From Pukyongia sp. (GTDB taxonomy: Bacteria > Bacteroidota > Bacteroidia > Flavobacteriales > Flavobacteriaceae): a stretch of DNA of 41,425 bases. Positions 15,871 through 24,192 of this stretch are shown in pieces. The stretch covers positions 1-41,425 of the forward strand of contig JASBSY010000012.1 of assembly GCA_030148705.1 (NCBI GenBank), read 5' to 3'. Positions within the stretch are counted from its first letter, which is position 1. Each line of letters starts with the position of its first letter. Made by a program: the position numbers and the translations under genes. The notes beneath the pieces were generated by a model. The model worked only from the letters and a program-made list of their open reading frames with translations, was not told the DNA's origin and ran no database searches.

Positions 15871-16079
15871 AATTTTCTTGTTTAGTTAATAAAAGTCTGC
15901 ACACTGAATTAGATAATAACTAGTTATACTTCAGCTGTTGTAATGTCGATAAATCTTAAATTTAGCTAAGGAAAAGTTGAAAAGATTCGGGTGAGAATAA
16001 TCCAAATGTTTGATTTACAAACAGTTTAAAGATAGGGAATCCTGCCATGGAAGTGTTATAATCCGACTAGCGATTATTC
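15871..16079. promoter_or_regulatory. 209-nt intergenic region with two small palindromes
   Basis: It lies upstream of the minus-strand gene at 15109-15870. It contains a perfect 12-bp palindrome ATAACTAGTTAT (15916-15927) and an inverted repeat TGTTTG-N5-CAAACA (16007-16023). I see no exact TAnnTTTG element. Either palindrome could be an operator, but there is no direct support. Confidence 0.35.
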
Positions 16080-17261
16080 TTACAGATAGCTGAGCCACCA
16101 TTTATCCCTGTTGTTTGCCTTGTATTTCATATACCATAAACAAAGAGGATAAAGCAAAGCCACTACGCCCACCCATACCGGATAGGTGATCCACAATGAG
16201 TATCCATAACCCGATAGTTCACCGGAGGTCATTGCAGCTGCATCCAGGATCATTAAAGTCCAGTCGTCACCGGTTATTAGTAGCCCCGCCACCGCGGCAA
16301 GATGAATAATAAGTATGTGCAGTACATAGTAAAAAAACGGAACGCGGCCATAAACCAGCAAGAAATCGGTAAACTTGTTCTTTATATTCTCTACCGCCAG
16401 CAGGAACAAGAATGCCGGTCCGAGCGTAACAAGGAGAAAGAGTAGGGACGGGGGGTATTTCGTCACGTTAAAGAATGATATTATACTGTAAACAATGTCT
16501 TTTTGGACCGACCATGCTGCCATATCGCCATAAATATTTGCACTTCTAAGGAGAAAAAACAGCACGAGGGAACCAATCCCCAGCCATATTAGCCACTGTC
16601 GTCTCACCGCTGCTTTAAAATCGGGTTGATATAACCTTCCGAAGCAATAGCCCAGCACAATAACCCCTACCCAGGGCAAAATAGGATACAGTATGCCTAT
16701 CCACCTGTCGCCAAGCTGAATAAAATTGGACTGATGCAGTATGTACCAGAGTACGGCCAGAGGATTATTCCCGCTTAACTGAATTCCATCAAGCAAATTA
16801 TGTCCGAAGATCAACAGTAAACCAATGACTAATAAGACCTTAGGTGGAAGGAATACAAGAATAGATAGTATAACCATGCACAAGCCGATGGCCCAGATTA
16901 CCTGTAGGTTAATAAAGCCATAACTGATGTCGAACCACCAGAGGAAATTCATAATTACGATCTCGACTACGATTAACCATATCCCGCGAGTGAACAGGAA
17001 TTTAAACAAATGCTCCTTGCTTTTATTCCTGCCGTAAAGAAAAGCCGCGGTCCCGGCTAAAAATACAAATACAGGAGCACAGAAATGGGTTATGAATCTG
17101 GTTAAGAAAAGCTCGGGAGTGGTGGTGTCAAGATTGGTGGGATCCGATACAAGAGCTCCTTTGTGAAAATAGTCGCGAACGTGATCTAAAGCCATGATCA
17201 CCATTACCAGACCCCGAAGAATATCGATGGATTGTATACGAGGACTTTTGATAATTCCCAT
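16080..17261 (-). CDS. DUF1624 / HGSNAT-like multi-pass membrane protein
   Basis: The 393-aa protein begins with the family signature RIQSIDILRGLVMVIMALDH followed by VRDYF, and continues with about ten hydrophobic spans (for example FLTRFITHFCAPVFVFLAG, IVLGYCFGRLY, FLLVYGRVPFFYYVLHILI). This matches the DUF1624 / heparan-alpha-glucosaminide N-acetyltransferase catalytic-like family, whose lysosomal member transfers acetyl groups across a membrane through a conserved His in the first span (DHVRDYF here). Bacterial members have no settled role; acyl transfer to envelope sugars is a reasonable inference. It is 53 nt downstream of the lipoprotein gene at 17315-17818 on the same strand. Confidence 0.85.
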   Translation of the reverse strand: MGIIKSPRIQSIDILRGLVMVIMALDHVRDYFHKGALVSDPTNLDTTTPELFLTRFITHFCAPVFVFLAGTAAFLYGRNKSKEHLFKFLFTRGIWLIVVEIVIMNFLWWFDISYGFINLQVIWAIGLCMVILSILVFLPPKVLLVIGLLLIFGHNLLDGIQLSGNNPLAVLWYILHQSNFIQLGDRWIGILYPILPWVGVIVLGYCFGRLYQPDFKAAVRRQWLIWLGIGSLVLFFLLRSANIYGDMAAWSVQKDIVYSIISFFNVTKYPPSLLFLLVTLGPAFLFLLAVENIKNKFTDFLLVYGRVPFFYYVLHILIIHLAAVAGLLITGDDWTLMILDAAAMTSGELSGYGYSLWITYPVWVGVVALLYPLCLWYMKYKANNRDKWWLSYL

Positions 17262-17314
17262 GGTCGCACTTTGTAGTAAATCTACTAATTTTCAGTGATC
17301 TACCTTTTTAAAAT

Positions 17315-17818
17315 TTAATATTCCGGCTCGTTTCTTTCGAAAGTTATTTTATACGAAATAGTTTCCCTGCCGTCTATAAGGACGTATTGTTTAGCGATTT
17401 TGGCAACCAGGGTATCCCGAAGCAGGGTGTCGTCCGCAGAAATAGTATAAGTATAATGAATCCTTTCCAGGGAATCTGATACTCTTTCGGCATCGCCCAG
17501 TTGCCGCATTCGGAGTACCCGAAGCGAATCGCTATGAGTAGTTTGCAATAAATTGGATTCTGATATATTGAGAAGCTGTTGCCTTATTTGCTCTTTAAAT
17601 TCTGGATGTTGTGTTTCCAGCATCAGCAGATCGGCGTATTCCTGGAGTTTTAGACTGCTCATCTCTGTAAAATCGGGTTCTGAAACTGTTTCTGTTTCCT
17701 CCATAGACACACTCGATTTCTGAGATTCGGCAGCATCGACATTTTTTAATTCTTCATGCTCCACACTGCTGTTACAGGCCCAAAGCAAAATAAACAGTAT
17801 GTATATACTTCGGTTCAA
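17315..17818 (-). CDS. Small lipoprotein of unknown function
   Basis: The 167-aa product has a short lipoprotein signal peptide (YILFILLWAC, Cys15). An acidic Ser/Glu-rich linker is followed by a helical segment (LQEYADLLMLETQHPEFKEQ) and a C-terminal strand region ending in ISYKITFERNEPEY. No family recognised. Its ATG overlaps the stop of the upstream gene (17815-18717) by 4 nt, so the two are translationally coupled and probably work together. Confidence 0.82.
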   Translation of the reverse strand: MNRSIYILFILLWACNSSVEHEELKNVDAAESQKSSVSMEETETVSEPDFTEMSSLKLQEYADLLMLETQHPEFKEQIRQQLLNISESNLLQTTHSDSLRVLRMRQLGDAERVSDSLERIHYTYTISADDTLLRDTLVAKIAKQYVLIDGRETISYKITFERNEPEY

Positions 17819-18717
17819 TGTATGGTGAATTTTAATTTTTTAATCATGCCGTTTTCATATTCCTTCCGAAGGATACTAATATTCTTAAGACTCCCGGTTG
17901 GAATGGTGAGTTTATTGATAAATTCTTCTTTAGAATAAAGCTCGATCCCAACCTGGCCGGGGTATACCTGGTATATCTGGGCATTTTCTGCAATTAGTTC
18001 GTCCAGCTGAGCCCGTCGCTTATTAATCTCGTCAACATTGCCGTTGCTGTAGTAGCGAAGCATCAATGCATAATCGTCGGTGGCAAGTTTTATTATTGAA
18101 TTTGTTTCCGAATCGATAGTGCGGTAAATAGTATCGGTTTTATAGTAAGGCGACTGAACCACAAACCGGATAGATTCTTCGGTGGTAGCATAGCTGAAAC
18201 AACCGGATTCATCGGTCTTCAAATGCACCGGCGACTGACCTTCCACCAGTACTTTAATATTTACTCGGGTATCTGTTACTGCTTCATTCCTGTCCTCATC
18301 TATCATACAAAATCGAAATTCGTTTTCCTGGCCGGCATAAAAATAATAGGCTATCAGTAATAAAATCGGGAGAATCAGCATCCAAAGGTAATTTCTGCGA
18401 GTAGATTCGATCTCCGTTAATGCAGTTGCCTCGGGATGAGCCGCTTTAAAATCGTTCCAGTTTTTGTATTCGGCATACTCCGACAACAAATTAAGCATAT
18501 CGATGCGAGGAAGCTTTTCCGGCTCATTCTTAAAATAGGTGTAGAACCATTTCTCGCTCACTCTACCCTTGGTGGATCGAGCCAGATCTTCCTGGAAGGC
18601 CACGATCTCATCACCTTTCCAAGCCGAAATGCGTTTGGGTGCTTTGTTATTCTGAAGAAATACTTCAGCCACAGCTTCTTTTAATAACTGGAAGTGCAAT
18701 TTATCTGAAGCTTTCAA
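17815..18717 (-). CDS. Membrane-anchored protein with regulator-like N-terminal domain
   Basis: The 300-aa product has a soluble N-terminal domain of about 100 residues (ISAWKGDEIVAFQEDLARST, LPRIDMLNLLSEYAEYKNW, then NDF). The LPRIDMLNLLSEYAEYKNW segment recurs in Bacteroidota proteins that look like small helical DNA- or protein-binding modules. A single membrane span follows at about 108-128 (WMLILPILLLIAYYFYAG). The periplasmic part (RVNIKVLVEGQSPVHLKTDE, SGCFSY) resembles a carboxypeptidase-regulatory beta sandwich. The layout suggests a one-component envelope sensor or scaffold. It is divergent from the DUF4349 lipoprotein, with a perfect inverted repeat in the gap. Confidence 0.75.
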   Translation of the reverse strand: MKASDKLHFQLLKEAVAEVFLQNNKAPKRISAWKGDEIVAFQEDLARSTKGRVSEKWFYTYFKNEPEKLPRIDMLNLLSEYAEYKNWNDFKAAHPEATALTEIESTRRNYLWMLILPILLLIAYYFYAGQENEFRFCMIDEDRNEAVTDTRVNIKVLVEGQSPVHLKTDESGCFSYATTEESIRFVVQSPYYKTDTIYRTIDSETNSIIKLATDDYALMLRYYSNGNVDEINKRRAQLDELIAENAQIYQVYPGQVGIELYSKEEFINKLTIPTGSLKNISILRKEYENGMIKKLKFTIH

Positions 18718-18753
18718 TATGTGCTAATTATCAGAAAATAAATGAATTAACTT

Positions 18754-18782
18754 TTGTAAAACAACTTACAAACGTTTTACAA
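18754..18782. promoter_or_regulatory. Candidate operator: 9-bp inverted repeat in divergent gap
   Basis: TTGTAAAAC (18754-18762) and GTTTTACAA (18774-18782) are exact reverse complements, 11 nt apart. A further TTTACAAC follows at about 18787-18794. The repeat lies between the divergent genes at 17815-18717 and 18851-19717, close to both starts. Confidence 0.5.
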
Positions 18783-18814
18783 CTCCTTTACAACAGGGGC
18801 CGGGTCACCGTATT

Positions 18815-18822
18815 TAAGTTTG
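18815..18822 (+). promoter_or_regulatory. Candidate -7 element for the DUF4349 gene
   Basis: TAAGTTTG fits the Bacteroidota TAnnTTTG element and lies 28 nt before the ATG at 18851. No good TTG element is seen at the usual distance. Confidence 0.4.
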
Positions 18823-18850
18823 TTTCAACAAGTATTAAAAATATAAAATT

Positions 18851-19717
18851 ATGAAGACAATTCAATTTAATTCGATTTCAAAAATTATGACATTGCTGCT
18901 TATGTCAGTAATCTCTGTTTCCTGTAATGAGCCGGGTAGCTATAAAGAAAATCTAAAAATGGATGCAGTAGATCTTTCCGAATCCTATGAGGCCATTGAA
19001 CAGGAAGAAGCAAATGCCACAACTACCTCAATTAGAATTGGGGAAATACAAACTCCCCGAGAGTTGAAAATCATAAAATTTGCTTCGGCCAGGTATAAGG
19101 TAGCCAATGTCCATCTTGCAACTGATAAGATTAAAGGGATCGCTCTTAATTTCGATGCCTATATCAGTGAGCTTCGTTTCGAGAACAACTTGTATCAGAA
19201 GGAGAACAGGTTTACGATAAAGGTCCCGGAAACACATTTCGATGCACTGATGGATTCGTTGGGAACCGTTGCTGAATTTGTCGAGTACGAGAACATAAGC
19301 ACCCAGGACGTCACCGAAGAATACGTCGACCTGAATACGCGACTGGCGACAAAGTTACAGGTGAAGGCCAGGTACGAAGAAATCCTTAGAAGTAACGCCC
19401 GGACGGTGGAGGACATCCTCAACACCGAAGACAAGCTTAGAATCTTACAGGAAGAAATAGAAGCCGCCCAGGGCAGGTTAAAATACTTAAGCAATAAGGT
19501 TGCCTACAGTACCATACAGGTAGACCTGTACGAAACAGTGGAATACACCGAAGAGCCCAGCAGTTATAAAAAGAGCTTTGGTGCAAAAACAAAAAATGCC
19601 TTTAGTTTTGGCTGGAACCTGATCCAGGGAACTGTGTTACTGATTTTTCATATATGGCCGCTGTGGTTGGCCGGAATAGTACTGTTTCTTTTTCTGAAAT
19701 ACAGATCAAGAATATAA
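18851..19717 (+). CDS. DUF4349 lipoprotein
   Basis: The 288-aa product has a lipoprotein signal peptide (lipobox SVSC) and the DUF4349 pattern: RELKIIKFASARYKVANV near the start, a mid-protein coiled coil, and a C-terminal membrane span (about 260-283, LLIFHIWPLWLAGIVLFLFL). Characteristic pieces are RFTIKVPETHFDALMDSLG, DVTEEYVDLNTRL, ILNTEDKLRILQEEIEAAQG and LSNKVAYSTIQVDLYE. The family is widespread, of unknown function, and often sits near membrane or regulatory proteins. The coiled coil lies at about 165-215. It ends at a good terminator. Confidence 0.88.
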   Translation: MKTIQFNSISKIMTLLLMSVISVSCNEPGSYKENLKMDAVDLSESYEAIEQEEANATTTSIRIGEIQTPRELKIIKFASARYKVANVHLATDKIKGIALNFDAYISELRFENNLYQKENRFTIKVPETHFDALMDSLGTVAEFVEYENISTQDVTEEYVDLNTRLATKLQVKARYEEILRSNARTVEDILNTEDKLRILQEEIEAAQGRLKYLSNKVAYSTIQVDLYETVEYTEEPSSYKKSFGAKTKNAFSFGWNLIQGTVLLIFHIWPLWLAGIVLFLFLKYRSRI

Positions 19718-19744
19718 TGATATAGCCAGGATTGATGCACGAAG

Positions 19745-19775
19745 GACGTCGGTATAAGTTATCGGCGTCTTTTTT
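19745..19775 (+). terminator. Terminator after the DUF4349 gene
   Basis: GACGTCG (19745-19751) pairs with CGGCGTC (19763-19769), one G-T wobble, followed by a T-run. Confidence 0.8.
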
Positions 19776-19857
19776 CTGTTTTAAGCCGCAAATAATACAG
19801 CTGTTCTAACCCTGTTTCCGAAGCAAATATTACAGCTAACTACTTTAAACTTATACT

Positions 19858-19887
19858 TTGTCACTCGCTCTTCAATTTGTATCTTTG
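19858..19887 (+). promoter_or_regulatory. Housekeeping promoter of ffh
   Basis: TTG (19858-19860), a 19-nt spacer and TATCTTTG (19880-19887) match the Bacteroidota primary sigma promoter (TTG / TAnnTTTG). The leader to the ATG at 19942 is about 50 nt. Confidence 0.7.
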
Positions 19888-19941
19888 CGCTTCGCGGAAT
19901 TTCGGAAATTTAGCCGGAATTATTAACAATGAGATAGTACT

Positions 19942-21270
19942 ATGTTCGATAATTTAACCGACAAGCTCGATAAGGCCTTACACGTATTAAAAGGTCATGG
20001 AAGTATAACTGAAGTAAACGTCGCCGAAACATTAAAAGAGGTTAGGCGGGCCTTGCTCGATGCCGATGTGAACTTCAAAACCGCCAAAGAATTCACCAAT
20101 AGGGTAAAAGAAAAGGCGCTTGGCCAGAACGTACTAACAACCTTGCAGCCGGGTCAGTTAATGGTGAAGATCGTTAAGGATGAACTCACCGAACTCATGG
20201 GTGGCGACACCGCAGGAATCGATCTTAGCGGAGCACCAACCGTAATTCTGATGTCCGGTTTACAGGGTAGTGGTAAGACCACCTTTTCCGGTAAGCTTGC
20301 GAATTTCTTAAAAACAAAAAAATCGAAGAAACCGCTGCTCGTTGCCTGTGATGTATACCGTCCAGCCGCGATCAACCAATTGCATGTGGTGGGAGACCAG
20401 ATTGGCGTTGAGGTGTACAGCGAAGAAGGCAATATGGATCCGGTAGCAATTTCCAAGAGCGCGATTGCACATGCCAAAAACAATGGTTTCAATGTGGTGA
20501 TAGTCGATACTGCCGGGCGATTAGCAGTGGATGAAGAAATGATGACCGAGATCGCCAATATTCATGAGGCAGTTAAACCTAATGAAACCCTGTTCGTTGT
20601 CGACTCCATGACAGGTCAGGATGCGGTAAACACTGCCAAAGCGTTTAATGACCGCCTGGACTTCGATGGAGTGGTACTTACCAAACTGGACGGTGATACC
20701 AGGGGTGGAGCCGCAATTTCGATAAAAAGCGTAGTAAGTAAACCTATTAAGTTTATTGGTACAGGCGAGAAGATGGACGCCATCGACGTTTTTCACCCTG
20801 CGAGGATGGCAGACCGTATTCTTGGAATGGGGGATGTGGTATCGCTGGTGGAAAGGGCTCAGGAACAGTTCGACGAGGAGGAAGCCAGAAAGATTCAGAA
20901 AAAGATCGCCAAGAATCAATTTGGTTTCGACGATTTTATGAAACAGATTCAGCAGGTGAAGAAAATGGGAAGCATGAAGGACCTGATCGGGATGATCCCC
21001 GGTGCCGGCAAGGCGATGAAAGGCATGGATATAGACGATGATGCTTTTAAAGGAATCGAGGCCATCATTAATTCGATGACTCCCGAAGAGCGTTCTATCC
21101 CATCCGTTATTAACGGCAGCCGTAAAAAGCGAATTGCAAAGGGGAGTGGTACCACCGTACAGGAAGTGAACCAGCTGTTAAAACAATTCAATCAGATGAG
21201 CAAGATGATGAAAATGATGCAGGGTGGCGGAGGCCGGAAAATGATGCAGATGATGAACAAAATGAGATAA
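19942..21270 (+). CDS. ffh: Signal recognition particle GTPase Ffh
   Basis: The 442-aa protein is a full-length SRP54/Ffh. It binds 4.5S RNA and signal sequences of nascent membrane proteins and docks with FtsY at the inner membrane. The N domain (LTDKLDKALHVLKGHGSITE) is followed by the G domain with G1 GLQGSGKTT, G3 DTAGRL and G4 TKLDGDTRGG. The C-terminal M domain contains FDDFMKQIQQVKKMGSMKDL and a Met-rich tail (MSKMMKMMQGGGGRKMMQM). folD begins 45 nt downstream on the same strand. I saw no 4.5S RNA gene nearby. Confidence 0.98.
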   Translation: MFDNLTDKLDKALHVLKGHGSITEVNVAETLKEVRRALLDADVNFKTAKEFTNRVKEKALGQNVLTTLQPGQLMVKIVKDELTELMGGDTAGIDLSGAPTVILMSGLQGSGKTTFSGKLANFLKTKKSKKPLLVACDVYRPAAINQLHVVGDQIGVEVYSEEGNMDPVAISKSAIAHAKNNGFNVVIVDTAGRLAVDEEMMTEIANIHEAVKPNETLFVVDSMTGQDAVNTAKAFNDRLDFDGVVLTKLDGDTRGGAAISIKSVVSKPIKFIGTGEKMDAIDVFHPARMADRILGMGDVVSLVERAQEQFDEEEARKIQKKIAKNQFGFDDFMKQIQQVKKMGSMKDLIGMIPGAGKAMKGMDIDDDAFKGIEAIINSMTPEERSIPSVINGSRKKRIAKGSGTTVQEVNQLLKQFNQMSKMMKMMQGGGGRKMMQMMNKMR

Positions 21271-21315
21271 GCTTAAACAAAATCAGTTTTTTCAACACAT
21301 CAACACCTTACAAAT

Positions 21316-22197
21316 ATGACGATCCTCGACGGTAAAAAAGTTAGCAACGACATCAAAAATGAGATTAAAACCGAAGTGGATGCGATCAAAGCAAAAGGGG
21401 AACGCGTTCCCCACCTGGCAGCAGTAATTGTTGGTGATGACGGTGCAAGTCTTACGTATGTGGGAAGTAAGGTCCGGGCCTGTGAGCGCGTTGGTTTCGA
21501 ATCGACTATGGTCCGATTACCATATACCACAAGCGAGATAGAATTATTGCGAAAAATAGATGAACTCAACAACAATGATGATATTGACGGGTTTATCATT
21601 CAATTGCCCCTGCCTCCCCAGATCGATACCCAAAAAGTGTTGATGGCCGTGGACCCCAGTAAAGATGTGGATGGCTTTCACCCGGAGAACTTCGGTAAAA
21701 TGGCGCTCGATATGTCAACCTTTATTCCTGCCACGCCTTTTGGAATCCTGGAATTGCTGGAGCGCTATAAAGTGAATACCAAGGGAAAATACACGGTTGT
21801 GATCGGGCGAAGTCATATAGTAGGACGCCCTATGAGTATCCTGATGAGCAGAAAGGGGTGGCCGGGCAATAGCACAGTAACCCTCACCCACAGCAATACA
21901 CAAAATATTTCAGAAATCACCATTCAGGCCGATATTGTTATCTCTGCCCTGGGAGTGCCTAACTTCTTAAAGGCCGATATGGTGAAGGAGGGTGTTGTTG
22001 TAATAGATGTTGGAATTACACGTGTCGCGGACGATTCTCACCCAAAAGGATATGTTATAACCGGAGATGTGGATTTTAAAAACGTGAGTAAAAAGGCTTC
22101 ATTTATTACCCCGGTTCCGGGAGGTGTAGGGCCTATGACAATCGCTATGCTATTAAAGAATACGCTTCTTGCCAGGACACAGCGCAGAAACGCCTAA
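21316..22197 (+). CDS. folD: Methylenetetrahydrofolate dehydrogenase / cyclohydrolase FolD
   Basis: The 293-aa bifunctional enzyme interconverts methylene-, methenyl- and 10-formyl-tetrahydrofolate with NADP in the cytoplasm. The substrate site is visible in GASLTYVGSKVRACERVGFE (Tyr and Lys of the YvxxK motif). Family signatures follow: DIDGFIIQLPLPPQ, VDGFHPENFG, the nucleotide loop VIGRSHIVGRPMSILM, and PVPGGVGPMTIAMLL. Length is normal for the family. It is co-directional with ffh with a 45-nt gap, and its 3' end faces the AI-2E permease gene with only 15 nt between the stops. Confidence 0.97.
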   Translation: MTILDGKKVSNDIKNEIKTEVDAIKAKGERVPHLAAVIVGDDGASLTYVGSKVRACERVGFESTMVRLPYTTSEIELLRKIDELNNNDDIDGFIIQLPLPPQIDTQKVLMAVDPSKDVDGFHPENFGKMALDMSTFIPATPFGILELLERYKVNTKGKYTVVIGRSHIVGRPMSILMSRKGWPGNSTVTLTHSNTQNISEITIQADIVISALGVPNFLKADMVKEGVVVIDVGITRVADDSHPKGYVITGDVDFKNVSKKASFITPVPGGVGPMTIAMLLKNTLLARTQRRNA

Positions 22198-22212
22198 GTT
22201 AAGTCTGAAACT

Positions 22213-23241
22213 TCAGGTTGTCTTTTTCTTGGACTCACTTAAGTATTCCTTGCGATAGATATTTACAATCACCAAAAACAGGCTAATTAACAACGGTCCG
22301 AAAATCAGGCCGATAAACCCAAATAACGGTACCCCAACGATAACCCCTATTAGCGTAATAAGCGGGTGAACATTGTCGAGTTTCTTCAACACATACAGCC
22401 TGATAATATTATCGGTTGAACCAACTACTATTATTCCATAGAGAAGGATTCCCCATGCCTGATAACTGTTTCCCTGGGACATGGTAAGGATAAAGACCGG
22501 GAGGATGCCAAGCAGCGTACCCACGAAAGGAATCATTGAACCAATAGTAACGATTACGAACCAAAAGAACGGATCCTCGATTCCGAAAATAAAAAAACCG
22601 ATCAAGGCTATTATTCCCTGAGCAATTGCCACTAAAGGAATTCCAAGAGCGTTAGAACGCACCATGGCCTTGATCTCTTTGCCTATCAATCGCAGGTTGG
22701 ATTTGTTCATAGGAATATAATCCCCTACGGTATTATTTACCAGGCGGCGGTTTGTGAACATATAAAAAAGCAGGAAATACATTAAACCCACTGCGATAAA
22801 CACATCGAAGGTTGTACCGGCGAAGCTGCTAAGATTTCCCGATAACCAGGACGAAACGGCACCTGCATCCAGTTGAGATGTAATATCGTAATTGTACTTG
22901 TCTTCAATGAATTTTAATTGATCCTGCATCGCAAGGATTACTCGTTCCGAATTATCCACAACACTGCTTATCTTGTTTCCTAACAACATGATCACCCCGG
23001 AAACCGGGATAAAGATCAGAATAATGGACATGAGAATTAATAAAATTGCAGCCACATTCGGGTTCCATCCTTTCTTTACCATACGGAGCATCCAACCTCG
23101 CATTAATACATAAATTGTAATTGCGCCAAGTACTCCACTGAAATAAGGCAGAAGCTCACGAAAGATCAGGCTTCCAATTAACAGTATGATTAGAAGTACA
23201 AAAATCTGTTGGATAATATGTTGTGGGATGGGTTTGTCCAT
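22213..23241 (-). CDS. AI-2E-family transporter (PerM-like)
   Basis: The 342-aa inner-membrane protein has the AI-2E/PerM family pattern: paired N-terminal spans (IIQQIFVLLIILLIGSLIF, then LPYFSGVLGAITIYVLMRG), a membrane-adjacent helical region, and five more spans. Typical C-terminal motifs are IGSMIPFVGTLLGILPVFIL and VHPLITLIGVIVGVPLFGFI, then GLIFGPLLISL. Members export diverse substrates, and some act as Na+/H+ antiporters; the AI-2 link holds for few. The substrate here cannot be told. Confidence 0.92.
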   Translation of the reverse strand: MDKPIPQHIIQQIFVLLIILLIGSLIFRELLPYFSGVLGAITIYVLMRGWMLRMVKKGWNPNVAAILLILMSIILIFIPVSGVIMLLGNKISSVVDNSERVILAMQDQLKFIEDKYNYDITSQLDAGAVSSWLSGNLSSFAGTTFDVFIAVGLMYFLLFYMFTNRRLVNNTVGDYIPMNKSNLRLIGKEIKAMVRSNALGIPLVAIAQGIIALIGFFIFGIEDPFFWFVIVTIGSMIPFVGTLLGILPVFILTMSQGNSYQAWGILLYGIIVVGSTDNIIRLYVLKKLDNVHPLITLIGVIVGVPLFGFIGLIFGPLLISLFLVIVNIYRKEYLSESKKKTT

Positions 23242-23304
23242 TGGCCGATAATTCGTTGATGTAAATATAGAATTTTATAGCCTATATGCCCGGTATATTT
23301 TGGT

Positions 23305-23321
23305 TTGTGATAGTTTCACAA
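23305..23321. promoter_or_regulatory. Small inverted repeat upstream of the AI-2E permease gene
   Basis: TTGTGA (23305-23310) and TCACAA (23316-23321) are exact inverted copies 5 nt apart. It resembles a CRP/FNR-type half-site pair, but the spacer is one base short of the usual six. Confidence 0.3.
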
Positions 23322-23366
23322 TTAATTCGGTTCAATACATGCCATGACAATACCCGGCAGGGTAGC

Positions 23367-23792
23367 TCAATTTGCAAATAATTGGTCTATGTTTTTAAAA
23401 GCTTTGAATTCGAGCGCATTTCCGCTTGGATCCTTAAAGAACATGGTGGCCTGTTCTCCAACTTCTCCTTTGAATCGAGTGTATGGTTCGATTACAAACT
23501 GCACATGCTTGCGCATTAAAGAAGTAGCCAGTTGTTCAAAAGTTTCCATATCCAGTACCACTCCGAAATGCGGGATGGGAACTTCCTTCCCGTCCACCGG
23601 ATTGCTGTCTTCCACAAGCTTTTTATCTGCTTTAAGGTGGATTACAAGTTGATGACCAAAGAAGTCGAAATCTACCCAGTGTTCACTGCTACGCCCTTCT
23701 TTACACCCTAATACCTCCCGGTAAAAGGTGCGGTTTGTGGCTATATTATCTACGGGAATCGCCAGGTGGAAAGGACGAATATCGTGTTTCAT
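23367..23792 (-). CDS. VOC-family (glyoxalase-like) protein
   Basis: I place the start at 23792, giving 141 residues. The longer frame to 23876 would run across a terminator hairpin and add a hydrophobic stretch absent from the family. The protein has two beta-alpha-beta-beta-beta units: RPFHLAIPVDNIATNRTFYR with His as a likely metal ligand, FFGHQLVIHL, then IPHFGVVLDMETFEQLATSL and FFKDPSGNALEFKAF with a C-terminal Glu ligand. The wording matches VOC proteins often labelled glyoxalase or dioxygenase-like; the substrate is unknown. Confidence 0.88.
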   Translation of the reverse strand: MKHDIRPFHLAIPVDNIATNRTFYREVLGCKEGRSSEHWVDFDFFGHQLVIHLKADKKLVEDSNPVDGKEVPIPHFGVVLDMETFEQLATSLMRKHVQFVIEPYTRFKGEVGEQATMFFKDPSGNALEFKAFKNIDQLFAN

Positions 23793-23829
23793 AATGCGCT
23801 GTTTGTAGAAAGATACGAATATTGAAACT

Positions 23830-23854
23830 AAAAAGGCCCCCGTAAACGGGAGCC
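23830..23854 (-). terminator. Terminator after the 66-aa membrane protein gene
   Basis: Minus-strand stem GGCTCCCGT pairs with ACGGGGGCC (23854-23835, one T-G wobble), followed by TTTTT. It lies just beyond the stop at 23883. Confidence 0.75.
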
Positions 23855-23882
23855 AGGTAACTAACTTTTGAATCAACTATAC

Positions 23883-24083
23883 TCAATCATTTTCTGCAGC
23901 GATCGTATCTGTGTCTTTTCTGTATTTCAGTAATCCAATACCTGCAAAGAAGAATACAATGCCTAAAATTCCAAGTGCCCAGGGGTTTAAGCCTACACTC
24001 ATACTTCCGAATACTCCGAGTACTCCCATTACGAGCATAATAGCTCCTCCTATTGTGAGAATAAATCCTAATACTTTGATCAT
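23883..24083 (-). CDS. Small two-span membrane protein
   Basis: The 66-aa product has two hydrophobic segments (VLGFILTIGGAIMLVMGVLG and ALGILGIVFFFAGIGLLKY) joined by a short Gly/Asn loop, and an acidic C-terminal tail. Similar small proteins are common in Flavobacteriaceae and have no known function. The ORF has its own terminator, which supports it being a real gene. An overlapping 73-codon frame at 23887-24108 is not hydrophobic and looks like a shadow. Confidence 0.75.
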   Translation of the reverse strand: MIKVLGFILTIGGAIMLVMGVLGVFGSMSVGLNPWALGILGIVFFFAGIGLLKYRKDTDTIAAEND

Positions 24084-24192
24084 GACTTAATTGGTTTGAT
24101 TTGAACAACCAAATTAGCCAGAAATCCTACCCGATAAATGCCTCTTAACAGTAAATTATTATTGTTTTTAGAAAGATTTATCAGAACACCCT

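Noticed and set aside
23305-23321. CRP-type site
   Set aside because: The half-sites are good, but the spacer is 5 instead of 6 nt and a single site without a known CRP regulon is weak evidence; kept only as a low-confidence repeat.
23344-23400. tRNA-like wording (GGGTAGCTCAA) near the end of the VOC gene
   Set aside because: No acceptor stem or anticodon arm can be drawn, and the sequence is largely the coding end of the VOC gene.
23887-24108. 73-codon ORF overlapping the 66-aa membrane protein gene
   Set aside because: It lacks hydrophobic segments and family resemblance, while the overlapping 66-aa frame has two clear membrane spans.
24100-24132. Another possible ECF-type promoter (minus-strand GGTAGGATTT, then GTTCAAA) before the 66-aa membrane protein gene
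   Set aside because: The second box is one base out of register and reads GTTCAAA rather than GTTnTAT, so I do not count it with the five good copies.
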